Shown here one piece after another: positions 48,819 through 57,364 of a DNA stretch of 64,000 bases. Under the pieces are notes generated by a model, which ran no database searches, was not told the origin of the DNA, and saw only the letters and a program-made list of their open reading frames with translations. Source of the stretch: Chromohalobacter moromii (GTDB taxonomy: Bacteria; Pseudomonadota; Gammaproteobacteria; Pseudomonadales; Halomonadaceae); assembly GCF_023091865.1 (NCBI RefSeq), contig NZ_JAHXDI010000003.1:372001-436000 (forward strand), read 5' to 3'. A program made the translations under genes and the position numbers. Each line of letters starts with the position of its first letter. Positions within the stretch are counted from its first letter, which is position 1.

Positions 48819-48871
48819 CTTAGGTCGTCATGCCGGAGGGTATCGGTCTGACGCATTAGGTGGGTAGTGTT

Positions 48872-48900
48872 AGCGCTGCGCCGAGGGCGTGGCGCTCGTT
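48872..48900 (+). terminator. Possible terminator after the rubredoxin-reductase-like gene
   Basis: AGCGC-TG-CGCC (48872-48882) can pair with GGCG-TG-GCGCT (48886-48896) with small internal mismatches, followed by CGTTTCGC. Weak T run. Confidence 0.35.
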
Positions 48901-48968
48901 TCGCTCATTGAAAAACAACAAGCGATATCAAAGAGATGTCGCATTCGTTGCCAAACCAGGAGGGCTTT

Positions 48969-49241
48969 ATGCGCAAGCCAGAACTCGCCGCGGCGATTGC
49001 CGATCGTGCCGATCTTTCCAAGGACAAGGCCAGTCAGGTCCTTAATGTCATTCTCGATGAAATCACAGGTACCGTCTCCAAGGGCCAGGATGTCTCGCTG
49101 ATCGGGTTCGGTGCCTTCACCGTCCGCGAGCGTGCCGCGCGTACCGGCAAGAACCCGCAGACGGGTAAGCCGTTGACCATTCCGGCGAGCAAGACCGTGG
49201 CGTTCAAGCCCGGCAAGGCGCTCAAGGACGCCGTGAAGTGA
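48969..49241 (+). CDS. hupB: DNA-binding protein HU
   Basis: Small nucleoid protein that bends DNA as a dimer. The ATG at 48969 (MRKPELAAAIADRADLSKDK) follows CCAGGAGGG and gives 90 residues, the standard HU size. The DNA-contact arm has RTGKNPQTGKPLTIPA, the family motif with the intercalating proline. The usual GFGAFTVRERAAR precedes it. Whether it is the alpha or beta subunit cannot be decided; the symbol is tentative. Confidence 0.93.
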   Translation: MRKPELAAAIADRADLSKDKASQVLNVILDEITGTVSKGQDVSLIGFGAFTVRERAARTGKNPQTGKPLTIPASKTVAFKPGKALKDAVK

Positions 49242-49332
49242 GTGATGGCACGGAGTGTTCGGGTCATCCATCCACCGGCGCTCCGTGCAATTTCTTCTCT
49301 TTTCCCCTCTTTTTCTATGTGGCGAGGCGCGC

Positions 49333-49692
49333 ATGAAACTGCGTCTGATGCTGTGGTTGTTGGGTGTCATGCTCAAGCGTGCTCGACGTCGCAATCCGCG
49401 TTTTCAGCAGAGGCTCTCGGACATGCAACGCTTCGATTGGGGCGTCGCCACCGAGGATCTCAGTCTCGCGCGCCATTACCGTATGCGCCCCGAGGCCATC
49501 GAAGACGCGCCGGGCTTACCCATCGATCTTGATCTGGAATTGCGCTTTCGCGATGCCGATGCTGGCGTGGCGTTTCTCAAGCGCCCCACAGCGCGTGCGT
49601 TCTTCGACGGTTTGCAAAGTGGTCGTCTGCGTCTGGTCGGCGACTCGCGCGACCTGGAGCGGCTACAGGGATTGCTCAAGCACCTACGGTAG
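49333..49692 (+). CDS. Conserved hypothetical protein, possibly SCP2-like
   Basis: A 119-residue protein starting at the ATG at 49333 (MKLRLMLWLLGVMLKRARRR). The N-terminus is hydrophobic then strongly basic, which could anchor it at the membrane. The C-terminal half (LDLELRFRDADAGVAFLK through SGRLRLVGDSRDLERLQGLL) resembles the lipid-binding SCP2 fold in pattern: a beta stretch, then short helices with a GRLRLVGD turn. This resemblance is weak. Its location between HU and the FUSC gene gives no clear clue. Confidence 0.75.
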   Translation: MKLRLMLWLLGVMLKRARRRNPRFQQRLSDMQRFDWGVATEDLSLARHYRMRPEAIEDAPGLPIDLDLELRFRDADAGVAFLKRPTARAFFDGLQSGRLRLVGDSRDLERLQGLLKHLR

Positions 49693-49801
49693 CATCCGCC
49701 ACACGACGGAAGTCGCCCTGGCTCGGTCGGGTTCGTTATACTAACGTCGTAGTGTCGTGCATGGCACGACTTCCTGGCTCGTTACCGTCCGACCGAGAGA
49801 T

Positions 49802-51988
49802 ATGCTGCCGACGTCGTTGACCCAACCGCTTAGACGCCTCTGGACCCTGGAGTCCTTCGCCTACAGCTTGCGTGTGTTCATCGCTCTGGCTGGCGTCATG
49901 GCGCTGTGCTGGTATCTCGACGACATGGGTAAGCTGATCCCGCTGTTCCTGGGGATCATCGCCAGTGCCCTGGCGGAGACCGATGACACCTGGCAGGGAC
50001 GCCTGCAGGCGTTGCTGGTGACCCTGGTCTGCTTTGCCGTCGCCGCAGTGTCGGTAGAGCTGACGTTCGCGCATCCCGTGATCTTCGCGGTGGGCCTTGG
50101 CGTGTCGAGTTTCGGCATGACCATGCTCGGTGCGGTGGGACAGCGCTATGCGACCATCGCCACCGCGACCCTGATTCTCGCCATCTACACTATGATCAGC
50201 CTCGAGCAACACGGCGGTGTGGCGCTGGGCGAGCTGTGGCGCGAGCCGTTGCTGCTGGTCTCGGGCGCGGCCTGGTACGGGGCGATCTCGGTGGTGTGGT
50301 GCGCCTTGTTTTCGCGTCATCCGCTCAAGTTGAGCCTGGCGCACGTCTTTCGCGAGCTGGGCGTTTACTTGCGCCTCAAGTCGGCGCTTTTCGAGCCGCT
50401 GAGAGGGATGGACATCGAGCAGCAGCGTCTGGCGCTGGCCCAGCAGAATGGCCGCGTGGTGGCGGCGCTCAACCAGAGCAAGGAGATGATCTTCCGACGC
50501 CTCGAAGGCCAGCGGGGCGGGCGCAAACTCAACCGCTACCTGCGCCTCTACTTCATCGCGCAGGATATTCACGAGCGGGCGAGTTCCTCGCATTATCCGT
50601 ATGGCGCGCTGGCCGAGGCATTCTTCCATCACGATATTCTATTTCGCGCCCAGCGCCTGCTCGATCAGCAAGGGCGTGCCTGCAAGGCCTTGAGTCGTGC
50701 GTTGCTTCTCGACCGGCCATTCGATCACGGCCCCAGCGCCCAGGCGCTGGAAGATTTCAACGCATCCCTGCACAACCTGCATGCCCAAGGGCGCGACGAA
50801 TGGCGCGACCTGCTGCGCTCGCTGTCGGCGCTGGCCGATAACCTCGCCACGCTGGAAGACAAGCTGGCCGGTGTCGATAACCCCGATGCGCGTGCCGATC
50901 ACGAGGACAGCAGTCTGTTCGACCGCTCGCCCCGCGGGCTACGCGACGTCGCCGAGCGTCTCCAGGCACATGTCAGCCTGGCGTCACCGGTGTTTCGCCA
51001 TGCGCTACGCCTGAGCGCGACGCTGGTGGTGGGCTATGGCTTGCTGCACTGGATTCATCCCACCCAGGGGTACTGGATCCTACTCACCAGCGTGTTCGTG
51101 TGTCGACCCAATTTCGGGGCCACGCGGCGTTTTCTGCGTCAGCGTATTCAGGGCACGGTGCTAGGGTTGGTCGCCGGTTGGGCGCTGATCACGTTGTTTC
51201 CCACCGAGCCTATCCAGGCGTTGATCGCGGTGGCCGCCGGCGTCGCCTTCTTCGCCACCCGTGCGCATCATTACACGCTGGCGACGGCCGCCATCACGTT
51301 GATGGTGCTGTGCTGCTTCAATCAAGTCGGTGACGGCTTTGGGCTGATCTGGCCGCGCCTGTTCGATACCCTGCTGGGCGCCGCCATCGCGGGTCTAGCG
51401 GTGCTGGTGATCCTGCCCGATTGGCAAGGGCGGGGGTTGCACCGCCAGGCAGCAGCGACACTCGAAGCCAGTGCGGCCTATCTACGCGCGATTCTCGACC
51501 AGTACGCGCGTGGCAAGCGCGATGATCTTGCCTATCGGTTGGCACGGCGCAATGCTCATAACGCCGATGCGGCGCTTTCCACGACGCTGGGCAATGTGCT
51601 GCTGGAGCCGGGACACTTTCGCAAGGACGCCGATGTCGGGCTGCGTTTTCTGGTGCATTCGCACACCCTGTTGAGTTATCTCTCGGCATTGGGGGCGCAT
51701 CGCGGGGCAGCCGGCGCCGCGGGTGACGACAACACCGCGGTAACGGCGGCGGCCGATGATGTGGCCGAGACGCTGGCGCGCGTGGCACGCCAGCTCGCTG
51801 CGGGCGAAACGGTCGAATCGCACCAGGACACCCTGACCCGTCATGCCGGCTTGCTGGAGGCGTCCGTCGCCGAGGAAGCGTGCGATGAGCGCCGCTTGTT
51901 GCAGAGCCAGCTGGCGTTGATCAGTCGCCAGCTCGTCGCGCTGAGCGAGGCGGCGGGGCGTTTGTCGACCCAGGCCTCGCGTGAATGA
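49802..51988 (+). CDS. yccS: FUSC-family inner-membrane protein, YccS-like
   Basis: A 728-residue membrane protein of the YccS/YhfK group, with no established transport substrate. The ATG at 49802 (MLPTSLTQPLRRLWTLESFA) is chosen because the family starts at this segment. Two similar membrane blocks of about six helices each (residues ~20-170 and ~400-550) flank cytoplasmic regions. The second block contains the FUSC signature YWILLTSVFVCRPNFGATRR. The length matches E. coli YccS. The symbol rests on overall layout. Confidence 0.85.
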   Translation: MLPTSLTQPLRRLWTLESFAYSLRVFIALAGVMALCWYLDDMGKLIPLFLGIIASALAETDDTWQGRLQALLVTLVCFAVAAVSVELTFAHPVIFAVGLGVSSFGMTMLGAVGQRYATIATATLILAIYTMISLEQHGGVALGELWREPLLLVSGAAWYGAISVVWCALFSRHPLKLSLAHVFRELGVYLRLKSALFEPLRGMDIEQQRLALAQQNGRVVAALNQSKEMIFRRLEGQRGGRKLNRYLRLYFIAQDIHERASSSHYPYGALAEAFFHHDILFRAQRLLDQQGRACKALSRALLLDRPFDHGPSAQALEDFNASLHNLHAQGRDEWRDLLRSLSALADNLATLEDKLAGVDNPDARADHEDSSLFDRSPRGLRDVAERLQAHVSLASPVFRHALRLSATLVVGYGLLHWIHPTQGYWILLTSVFVCRPNFGATRRFLRQRIQGTVLGLVAGWALITLFPTEPIQALIAVAAGVAFFATRAHHYTLATAAITLMVLCCFNQVGDGFGLIWPRLFDTLLGAAIAGLAVLVILPDWQGRGLHRQAAATLEASAAYLRAILDQYARGKRDDLAYRLARRNAHNADAALSTTLGNVLLEPGHFRKDADVGLRFLVHSHTLLSYLSALGAHRGAAGAAGDDNTAVTAAADDVAETLARVARQLAAGETVESHQDTLTRHAGLLEASVAEEACDERRLLQSQLALISRQLVALSEAAGRLSTQASRE

Positions 51989-52038
51989 CGGCATCACGGG
52001 TAAGTCACTGCTATCTGGGGATAATCGACGTCACGAAA

Positions 52039-52088
52039 CGTAACCGGTAGTGTTGTGTTATCTTCAAAAAAGCAACGCAATGGTTACG
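52039..52088. promoter_or_regulatory. Nested inverted repeat upstream of the broken HTH gene
   Basis: CGTAACC (52039-52045) and GGTTACG (52082-52088) are exact complements; inside them GTTGTGTT and AACGCAAT form a second, imperfect pair. The right arm ends 33 bp before the ATG at 52122. This looks like an operator, perhaps for the product of the gene itself. Confidence 0.4.
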
Positions 52089-52121
52089 TCGCTTGGGGGC
52101 GAGACGTCTTACTGTGCAGGC

Positions 52122-52556
52122 ATGGAAGACGCCAAGACCCAATTCGCCCAACGCTTACGTTAAGCCATGCAACAGGCCGGCTATGCGCCCAAGCCCGCCG
52201 TGCTGGAGCGCGAGTTCAATTTGCGCAATCCGGGACGCCCGGTGACGCTGCATGGCGTGCGCCGCTGGCTGCGCGGCGAGACGCTGCCCACCCAGGAAAA
52301 GCTCGTGATTCTCGCCGAGTGGCTGAAAGTGCCGCCGGCAGCCTTGCGCTTCGGGGCTCCGGCACAGCACCGCGTCAATGAGAGCGACCACCTATGGGAA
52401 GCGCTGAGTTATCGCGAGCGCGAGACCCTGGAAGCCTTCGCCGGCTTGCCGCCGAGTCAACGTGCCATTGCCCGCGAGGTCATCATGGCGCTAGCCAAGG
52501 CGGGCAAGTGGGAGCGTCAGGCCGGTCAGACCGAGGATGACTCCGCACCCTCATGA
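52122..52556 (+). pseudogene. HTH regulator with a premature stop at codon 14
   Basis: The frame from the ATG at 52122 reads MEDAKTQFAQRLR then TAA (52161-52163), then continues without a break: AMQQAGYAPKPAVLEREFN and on to residue 144. The family of such XRE-type proteins, as I recall it, has Glu or a small residue where the stop is, so a single GAA-to-TAA change is the simplest reading. The remaining part carries LHGVRRWLRGETLPTQEKL and a C-terminal helical tail. Translation could restart at the ATG at 52167, but no ribosome site precedes it and the first helix of the DNA-binding domain would be lost. Sequencing error is the main alternative. Confidence 0.75.
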
Positions 52557-52580
52557 CGACTGGGCGGTGTCCGCCTGGCC

Positions 52581-54674
52581 TCACACTTGCCCGTAATGTC
52601 CGGCGTCTTCGCCCAGCCAACGACGGATCAAGGGCGTGGCGGCTTCCGGCGCCTCGTCGAGCAGCGCGCGCGCCAGGGGGCTGATGGTGTCGAGCAGGTC
52701 ACGATCGCGCTCCAGATCGGCGATCTTCATCTGCGCCAGGCCCGTCTGACGCGTGCCGAGTACTTCGCCGGGGCCGCGCAGCTCCAGGTCCTTCTCGGCG
52801 ATGCGAAAGCCATCGCTGGTATCGCGCATCACGCCCAACCGCTCCCGCGAGTGCTGCGATAGCGGCGGATGATACAGCAGTACACAGAAGCTCTCGGTGG
52901 CGCCGCGTCCCACGCGGCCACGTAGCTGATGCAATTGCGAGAGCCCCAAACGCTCGGGGTTCTCGATGATCATCAAGCTGGCGTTGGGCACGTCGACGCC
53001 GACCTCGATCACCGTGGTGGCGATGAGAAGATCCAGCTCGCCCGCCTTGAATGCCCCCATTACCTCGGCTTTTTCCGCCGCTTTCATGCGCCCGTGCACC
53101 AGGCCGATGGCTAGGTCGGGCAGCGCTTCGCCGAGGTGTTCATGGGTCGCCTCGGCGGCTTGGCAGGTCAAGGCTTCGGATTCTTCGATGAGCGTACACA
53201 CCCAGTAAGCCTGATGGCCCTCGGCGCAGGCGCGGCGGATGCGTTCGATCACCTCGGGACGACGCTCGTCGGGGACTGCCACCGTTTTGACCGGCGTGCG
53301 CCCGGGCGGTAATTCGTCGATCATCGACAGATCGAGATCGGCATAGGCGCTCATCGCCAGCGTGCGTGGAATCGGCGTGGCGGTCATGATCAACTGGTGC
53401 GGCGTGAGGCCGCCGGCTTCACCCTTCTGGCGCAGTGCCAGGCGTTGGTGAACGCCAAAGCGGTGCTGTTCGTCGATGATCGCCAGGCCTAGGCGATGAA
53501 AGTGCACGTCGTCTTGAAACAGCGCGTGCGTGCCCACCGCGACCTGGATACGACCATCGGCGATGGCCGCCTTGGTGTCCAGACGCGCCTTGCCTTTGAG
53601 CTTGCCCGCCAGCCAGCCGACCTCGATGCCCAGCGGCGTAAACCAATCGCGGAAGTTGCGATAATGCTGCTCGGCGAGGATTTCGGTAGGCGCCATGATG
53701 GCCGCCTGACAGTCACCGGCGATGGCCGCCAGTGCCGCCATGGCGGCGACTACGGTCTTGCCCGAGCCGACGTCGCCCTGGACCAGGCGCAGCATAGGGG
53801 TAGCGCGCTCCAGATCGTGGCCGATTTCGTCGAGGACGCGGCGCTGCGCGCCGGTCAACGAAAACGGCAACTGGGTCAGAAAACGCGCCTGCAAGCCACG
53901 CCCGCCGCCCAGCGCGGGCGCGCTGTCGGTCTGGATGCGCAGACGCACCTGCCGCAGGCTGAGTTGATGGGCGAGCAGTTCTTCCAGCGCCAGGCGCCGC
54001 TGAGCGGGATGGCGCCCTTCGGCGAGACGTTCCACCGGTGCCTCGGGAGGTGGCTCGTGCAGGTAACGCAGCGACTCGAGCAGCCCCGGCAGGCGAAAGC
54101 GCTGGCGCAGGGTGTCGGGAATCCAATCCGGCAAGGCGTCGGGCGCGGCATCGAGTTGCTTGAGTGCCTGCTGGATCAGGCCGCGCAGGCGTGGTTGGGT
54201 CAAGCCCTCGGTGGTGGGGTAGATCGGCGTCAGGTGCTCCTCGACCGGGGCGTCCTCCTGATGCAGCAAGCGGTACTCGGGATGATAGATCTCGAGGCCC
54301 GTAGCGCCGGCGCGGGCCTCGCCGAAGGCACGCACACGCAAGCCACGCGTGAACTGCTGTTGCTGCGCGGGCGAAAAGTGGAAGAAGCGCAGGCTGAGGA
54401 TGCCTGAACCATCCTTGAGGCGGACCAGCAGGCTGCGCCGCCGTCCCTTGACGATATCGGCAGCGGCGATATCGCCCTCGACCACGGCTTCGGTACCGGC
54501 GCGCAGGGTGCCGATCGGCGTGATGCGCGTCCGGTCCTGATAGCGCAACGGCAGATGAAAGAGCATATCGGCGATGCTGGCGATACCCAGTCGGGCGAGC
54601 TTGGCGGCCAGCGCTTCGCCCACGCCGGTGAGTTCGCTGACCGGCGCATCCATAGCCTTTATGTCAGTGCTCAT
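52581..54674 (-). CDS. recG: ATP-dependent DNA helicase RecG
   Basis: Branch-migration helicase that remodels stalled forks and Holliday junctions. The ATG at 54674 overlaps the oxyR stop (ATGA), which favours this start and gives 697 residues. The N-terminal wedge domain (an OB fold around residues 60-150) contains the basic segment that holds the fork. The helicase core has GDVGSGKT, IDEQHRFGVHQRL, TATPIPRTL and QLRGRVGRG. The final TRQTGLAQMKIADL block is specific to RecG. Confidence 0.96.
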   Translation of the reverse strand: MSTDIKAMDAPVSELTGVGEALAAKLARLGIASIADMLFHLPLRYQDRTRITPIGTLRAGTEAVVEGDIAAADIVKGRRRSLLVRLKDGSGILSLRFFHFSPAQQQQFTRGLRVRAFGEARAGATGLEIYHPEYRLLHQEDAPVEEHLTPIYPTTEGLTQPRLRGLIQQALKQLDAAPDALPDWIPDTLRQRFRLPGLLESLRYLHEPPPEAPVERLAEGRHPAQRRLALEELLAHQLSLRQVRLRIQTDSAPALGGGRGLQARFLTQLPFSLTGAQRRVLDEIGHDLERATPMLRLVQGDVGSGKTVVAAMAALAAIAGDCQAAIMAPTEILAEQHYRNFRDWFTPLGIEVGWLAGKLKGKARLDTKAAIADGRIQVAVGTHALFQDDVHFHRLGLAIIDEQHRFGVHQRLALRQKGEAGGLTPHQLIMTATPIPRTLAMSAYADLDLSMIDELPPGRTPVKTVAVPDERRPEVIERIRRACAEGHQAYWVCTLIEESEALTCQAAEATHEHLGEALPDLAIGLVHGRMKAAEKAEVMGAFKAGELDLLIATTVIEVGVDVPNASLMIIENPERLGLSQLHQLRGRVGRGATESFCVLLYHPPLSQHSRERLGVMRDTSDGFRIAEKDLELRGPGEVLGTRQTGLAQMKIADLERDRDLLDTISPLARALLDEAPEAATPLIRRWLGEDAGHYGQV

Positions 54675-55591
54675 GCCGCCTGGATACGCTGCTGTTGGCA
54701 TGTCTCGATGGCCGTGGTCAGGGCATCGATGGCCTTGGGCCTGGGGAAGCTGGCACGCCAGGCGATGGCCACCGTGCGGCTGGGGACGCTATTGGCGAAG
54801 GGCCGGCTTTCGAGCAGTCCCGATTCATAATGGCCGGTGCCGATGGCCGACTTGGGTAGCACCGTGATGCCCAGCCCCGAGGCCACCATGTGGCGAATGG
54901 TTTCCAGCGAGCCGCCCTCGGCGATCAGAGTGTTGCCCGGATTATTGAGTTGATTGTTGATGGCGGGGCAAGCCTCGAGGATCTGGTCACGAAAACAGTG
55001 TCCCTCGCCCAACAGCAGCAGCTTTTCCTGGAGCAAGTCTTCCTTGGCGATCGCGGTCTTGCGTGTCCATGGATGGCCGGCGGGTAACAGCACTTCGAAA
55101 GGCTCTTCGTAGATCGCCTTGGTCAGCACATCCGGCTCGTTGAACGGCAGGGCGACGATCACGGCGTCCAGCTCACCACTGCGCAACTTGCGGCGTAGAT
55201 CACCCGTCAGGCCTTCTTCGATGTACAGTGGCATCTGCGGGGCGTGACGCGCCAGCTCGGGAATCAGATGCGGAAACAGGTAAGGTCCGATGGTGTAGAT
55301 CGCCCCAATGCGCAGCGGGCTTGCCAACTGGTCCTTGCCTTCAGTGGCCATTTCCTTGATGAGGCCGGCTTGTTCCAGCACCCGGTGCGCCTGAGCAACG
55401 ATCTTCTCGCCCAGTGGTGTGACCTGTACGGTGGATTTGGAACGCTCGAACAGAGCGATGCCCAGTTCGTCTTCCAGTTTCTTGACGGCCACCGAAAGTG
55501 TGGGCTGGGAGACGTAGCAACGCTCGGCAGCGCGCCCGAAGTGGTGCTCTTGAGCCAAGGTTACGATATAACGAAGTTCTGTTAGGGTCAT
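54671..55591 (-). CDS. oxyR: LysR-type peroxide sensor OxyR
   Basis: Redox-switched activator of peroxide defence genes. The 306-residue protein has the LysR helix-turn-helix (HHFGRAAERCYVSQPTLSVA) at about residues 16-35. The two switch cysteines, Cys199 and Cys208, lie in GEGHCFRDQILEAC, exactly as in E. coli OxyR. It overlaps recG by 4 bp, so the two are cotranscribed. Three 14-bp tandem repeats lie in the gap on its upstream side. Confidence 0.96.
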   Translation of the reverse strand: MTLTELRYIVTLAQEHHFGRAAERCYVSQPTLSVAVKKLEDELGIALFERSKSTVQVTPLGEKIVAQAHRVLEQAGLIKEMATEGKDQLASPLRIGAIYTIGPYLFPHLIPELARHAPQMPLYIEEGLTGDLRRKLRSGELDAVIVALPFNEPDVLTKAIYEEPFEVLLPAGHPWTRKTAIAKEDLLQEKLLLLGEGHCFRDQILEACPAINNQLNNPGNTLIAEGGSLETIRHMVASGLGITVLPKSAIGTGHYESGLLESRPFANSVPSRTVAIAWRASFPRPKAIDALTTAIETCQQQRIQAA

Positions 55592-55653
55592 GGGCTGGGC
55601 CTTTTCGGGCCTCCTAGGCTACGCGATGGATTCACTAAGGTATTCGATGCAAG

Positions 55654-55695
55654 GGACTTTTTGCCAAAGACTTTTTATCAAGGACTTTTACCAAG
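55654..55695. repeat. Three tandem ~14-bp repeats between oxyR and the YeeZ-like gene
   Basis: The units are GGACTTTTTGCCAA (55654-55667), AGACTTTTTATCAA (55668-55681) and GGACTTTTACCAAG (55682-55695). They occupy the divergent promoter region just before the GTG start at 55709. Role unknown. Confidence 0.75.
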
Positions 55696-55708
55696 AGGCT
55701 AGGGAAAG

Positions 55709-56587
55709 GTGAAGAAAACGACTCTGATTATTGGTTGCGGCGACATTGGTATCCAGCTAGGTAAGCGGTTGATCGACGCCGGCCAGCGGGTGATCGGCGT
55801 GCGCCGCCAGGTTGCGCCGCTCGCGGAAACAGGCATCGAGGCCCTGGCACTAGACGTCACGGACCCCGCTACGCTGGCACGTTTGCCCGACGCGGACACC
55901 GTAGTCTATATCCTAAGCGCTGCGCGCTTCGACGAAAACGCCTATGCCGAAGCGTATCCCAAGGGGCTCAAGGCCGTGCTCGGCGAACTCGAGACGCGCG
56001 CCACGCCACCCAAGCGCGTGTTTTTTGTCTCATCGACCGGCGTCTATGCCCAGCAAGCGGGCGAAGTGGTCGACGAAACCTCCGAGACCGAGCCCACCGG
56101 GTTCTCGGGGCTGTTGATGCGCGAGGCCGAACAAGCGCTGCTCGATCACCCCATGTCCGGCACCGTGGTACGTTTCTCCGGCATCTACGGCCCGGGGCGC
56201 GATCGGTTGATCCGCCAGGTCAAGGAAGGACGCGTCGCAGCGGCGAATCCGCCGATGTATTCCAACCGTATCCATCGCGACGATTGCGTGGGCGTGCTGG
56301 CGCATTTGATCGCCCTGGCGCTGGACGACCAGCCGCTGGAGTCGCTCTATCTGGCCAGTGACTGCGAGCCGACACCGCTGCACGAGGTGATGACGTGGAT
56401 GGCCGGCAAGCTCAAGGTCGAGCTCACCGAGACCATCCAGTCGCCGCTACGGCGCCGGGCCAGCAAGCGCTGCGACAATACTCGGCTGCGTGACAGCGGC
56501 TACCGCTTTCAGTATCCCACCTTTCGCGAAGGCTACGCGGACGTGCTCAAGCAAGGCGGTTTCCTGGCTGCCACGGAAAGCGCGTGA
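55709..56587 (+). CDS. NAD(P)-binding epimerase-like protein, YeeZ-like
   Basis: A 292-residue extended-SDR-fold protein. The start is a GTG with TAGGGAAAG upstream. The dinucleotide motif is IIGCGDIGIQLGKRL near residues 7-21. FVSSTGVYAQQAGEVVDE and FSGIYGPGRDRLI are typical of the YeeZ/epimerase group, but the classical YxxxK pair is not evident, so catalysis is uncertain. The C-terminal part has RRRASKRCDNTRLRDSGYRF, a family ending. It is divergent from oxyR. Confidence 0.82.
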   Translation: MKKTTLIIGCGDIGIQLGKRLIDAGQRVIGVRRQVAPLAETGIEALALDVTDPATLARLPDADTVVYILSAARFDENAYAEAYPKGLKAVLGELETRATPPKRVFFVSSTGVYAQQAGEVVDETSETEPTGFSGLLMREAEQALLDHPMSGTVVRFSGIYGPGRDRLIRQVKEGRVAAANPPMYSNRIHRDDCVGVLAHLIALALDDQPLESLYLASDCEPTPLHEVMTWMAGKLKVELTETIQSPLRRRASKRCDNTRLRDSGYRFQYPTFREGYADVLKQGGFLAATESA

Positions 56588-56630
56588 TGCCCGGTAGGCG
56601 GCCGTTGCCAGCCCACTGACAGCCATGACA

Positions 56631-56652
56631 AAGCGCCTGCGGGCGCTTTTCT
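56631..56652 (+). terminator. Terminator after the YeeZ-like gene
   Basis: AAGCGCC (56631-56637) pairs with GGCGCTT (56642-56648) across a 4-nt loop, followed by TTCTG. It lies 43 bp after the stop codon. Confidence 0.75.
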
Positions 56653-56758
56653 GTTGTCTGCTGGGGACGACGTGTAGCGCCTCGGCGAGACGGTTCCTGT
56701 TTGGGGCAACTGGCACTGTGAGCACGTGCCTGGGGGCTCCAGCGACGTTTATATGGTC

Positions 56759-57289
56759 TCAACCTTGGCTGCGATTATCCGCCAGCGTTCGATAGTGCGA
56801 GCCGCCGTCGTCGAGCTTCGACTCCACCAGCGCCAGATGGTCAAAACGCCAGCGAAGCGGGGCAGGCAGCCGTGACCCCGGGGCTGCACGGTCGGCCTGG
56901 CGCACCAGGCTGACGTGCGGAGTGAATTCACGCTGTGGCGCGGTGAAGCCGTGACGGGCCAGCGCCTGCCAGAGTTCGGCGTTGAGCGTCGCGAACTCGG
57001 CATTGGGTGTCCGGCTGCCCGCCCAGACGATGCGGGGCTGGGGGAAATGGCCGAGTCGATCCAGCGTCCATTCGCCGTCTAGCGCCGGCCACGCTCGGGT
57101 CAGATCGACGAGCGCCTCCAGCCGCGAGGCGTCGACACCGCCCAGAAACGCCAGCGTGATATGCATGTTCTCCGCCGGTAGCGGATAACCGCCGCATTGC
57201 GGTGCCAGGCGTTCGGCCTCGGCGGCCAGCGCCCGACGACTGGCGTCGTCGGGCCACAGGGCGAAGAAGAGTCGGCGCGGAACGATCAC
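56759..57289 (-). CDS. thpR: RNA 2',3'-cyclic phosphodiesterase (2'-5' RNA ligase family)
   Basis: A 176-residue protein of the 2H phosphoesterase superfamily. The two catalytic histidine motifs are HITLAFLG (His43) and HVSLVR (His125). It opens RNA 2',3'-cyclic phosphates and was first named for its reverse ligase activity. The start is a GTG (product MIVPRRLFFALWPDD). It is followed in the other direction by the RND gene, whose stop lies about 75 bp upstream on the same strand, so readthrough from the efflux operon is possible. Confidence 0.9.
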   Translation of the reverse strand: MIVPRRLFFALWPDDASRRALAAEAERLAPQCGGYPLPAENMHITLAFLGGVDASRLEALVDLTRAWPALDGEWTLDRLGHFPQPRIVWAGSRTPNAEFATLNAELWQALARHGFTAPQREFTPHVSLVRQADRAAPGSRLPAPLRWRFDHLALVESKLDDGGSHYRTLADNRSQG

Positions 57290-57364
57290 GATGTCGGCTC
57301 CCGGTGGCGTTGCCAGCAGGGTGACGCATCAGCCCTTCCTTGCCAACGGTTTGCCGGCTCCCGG

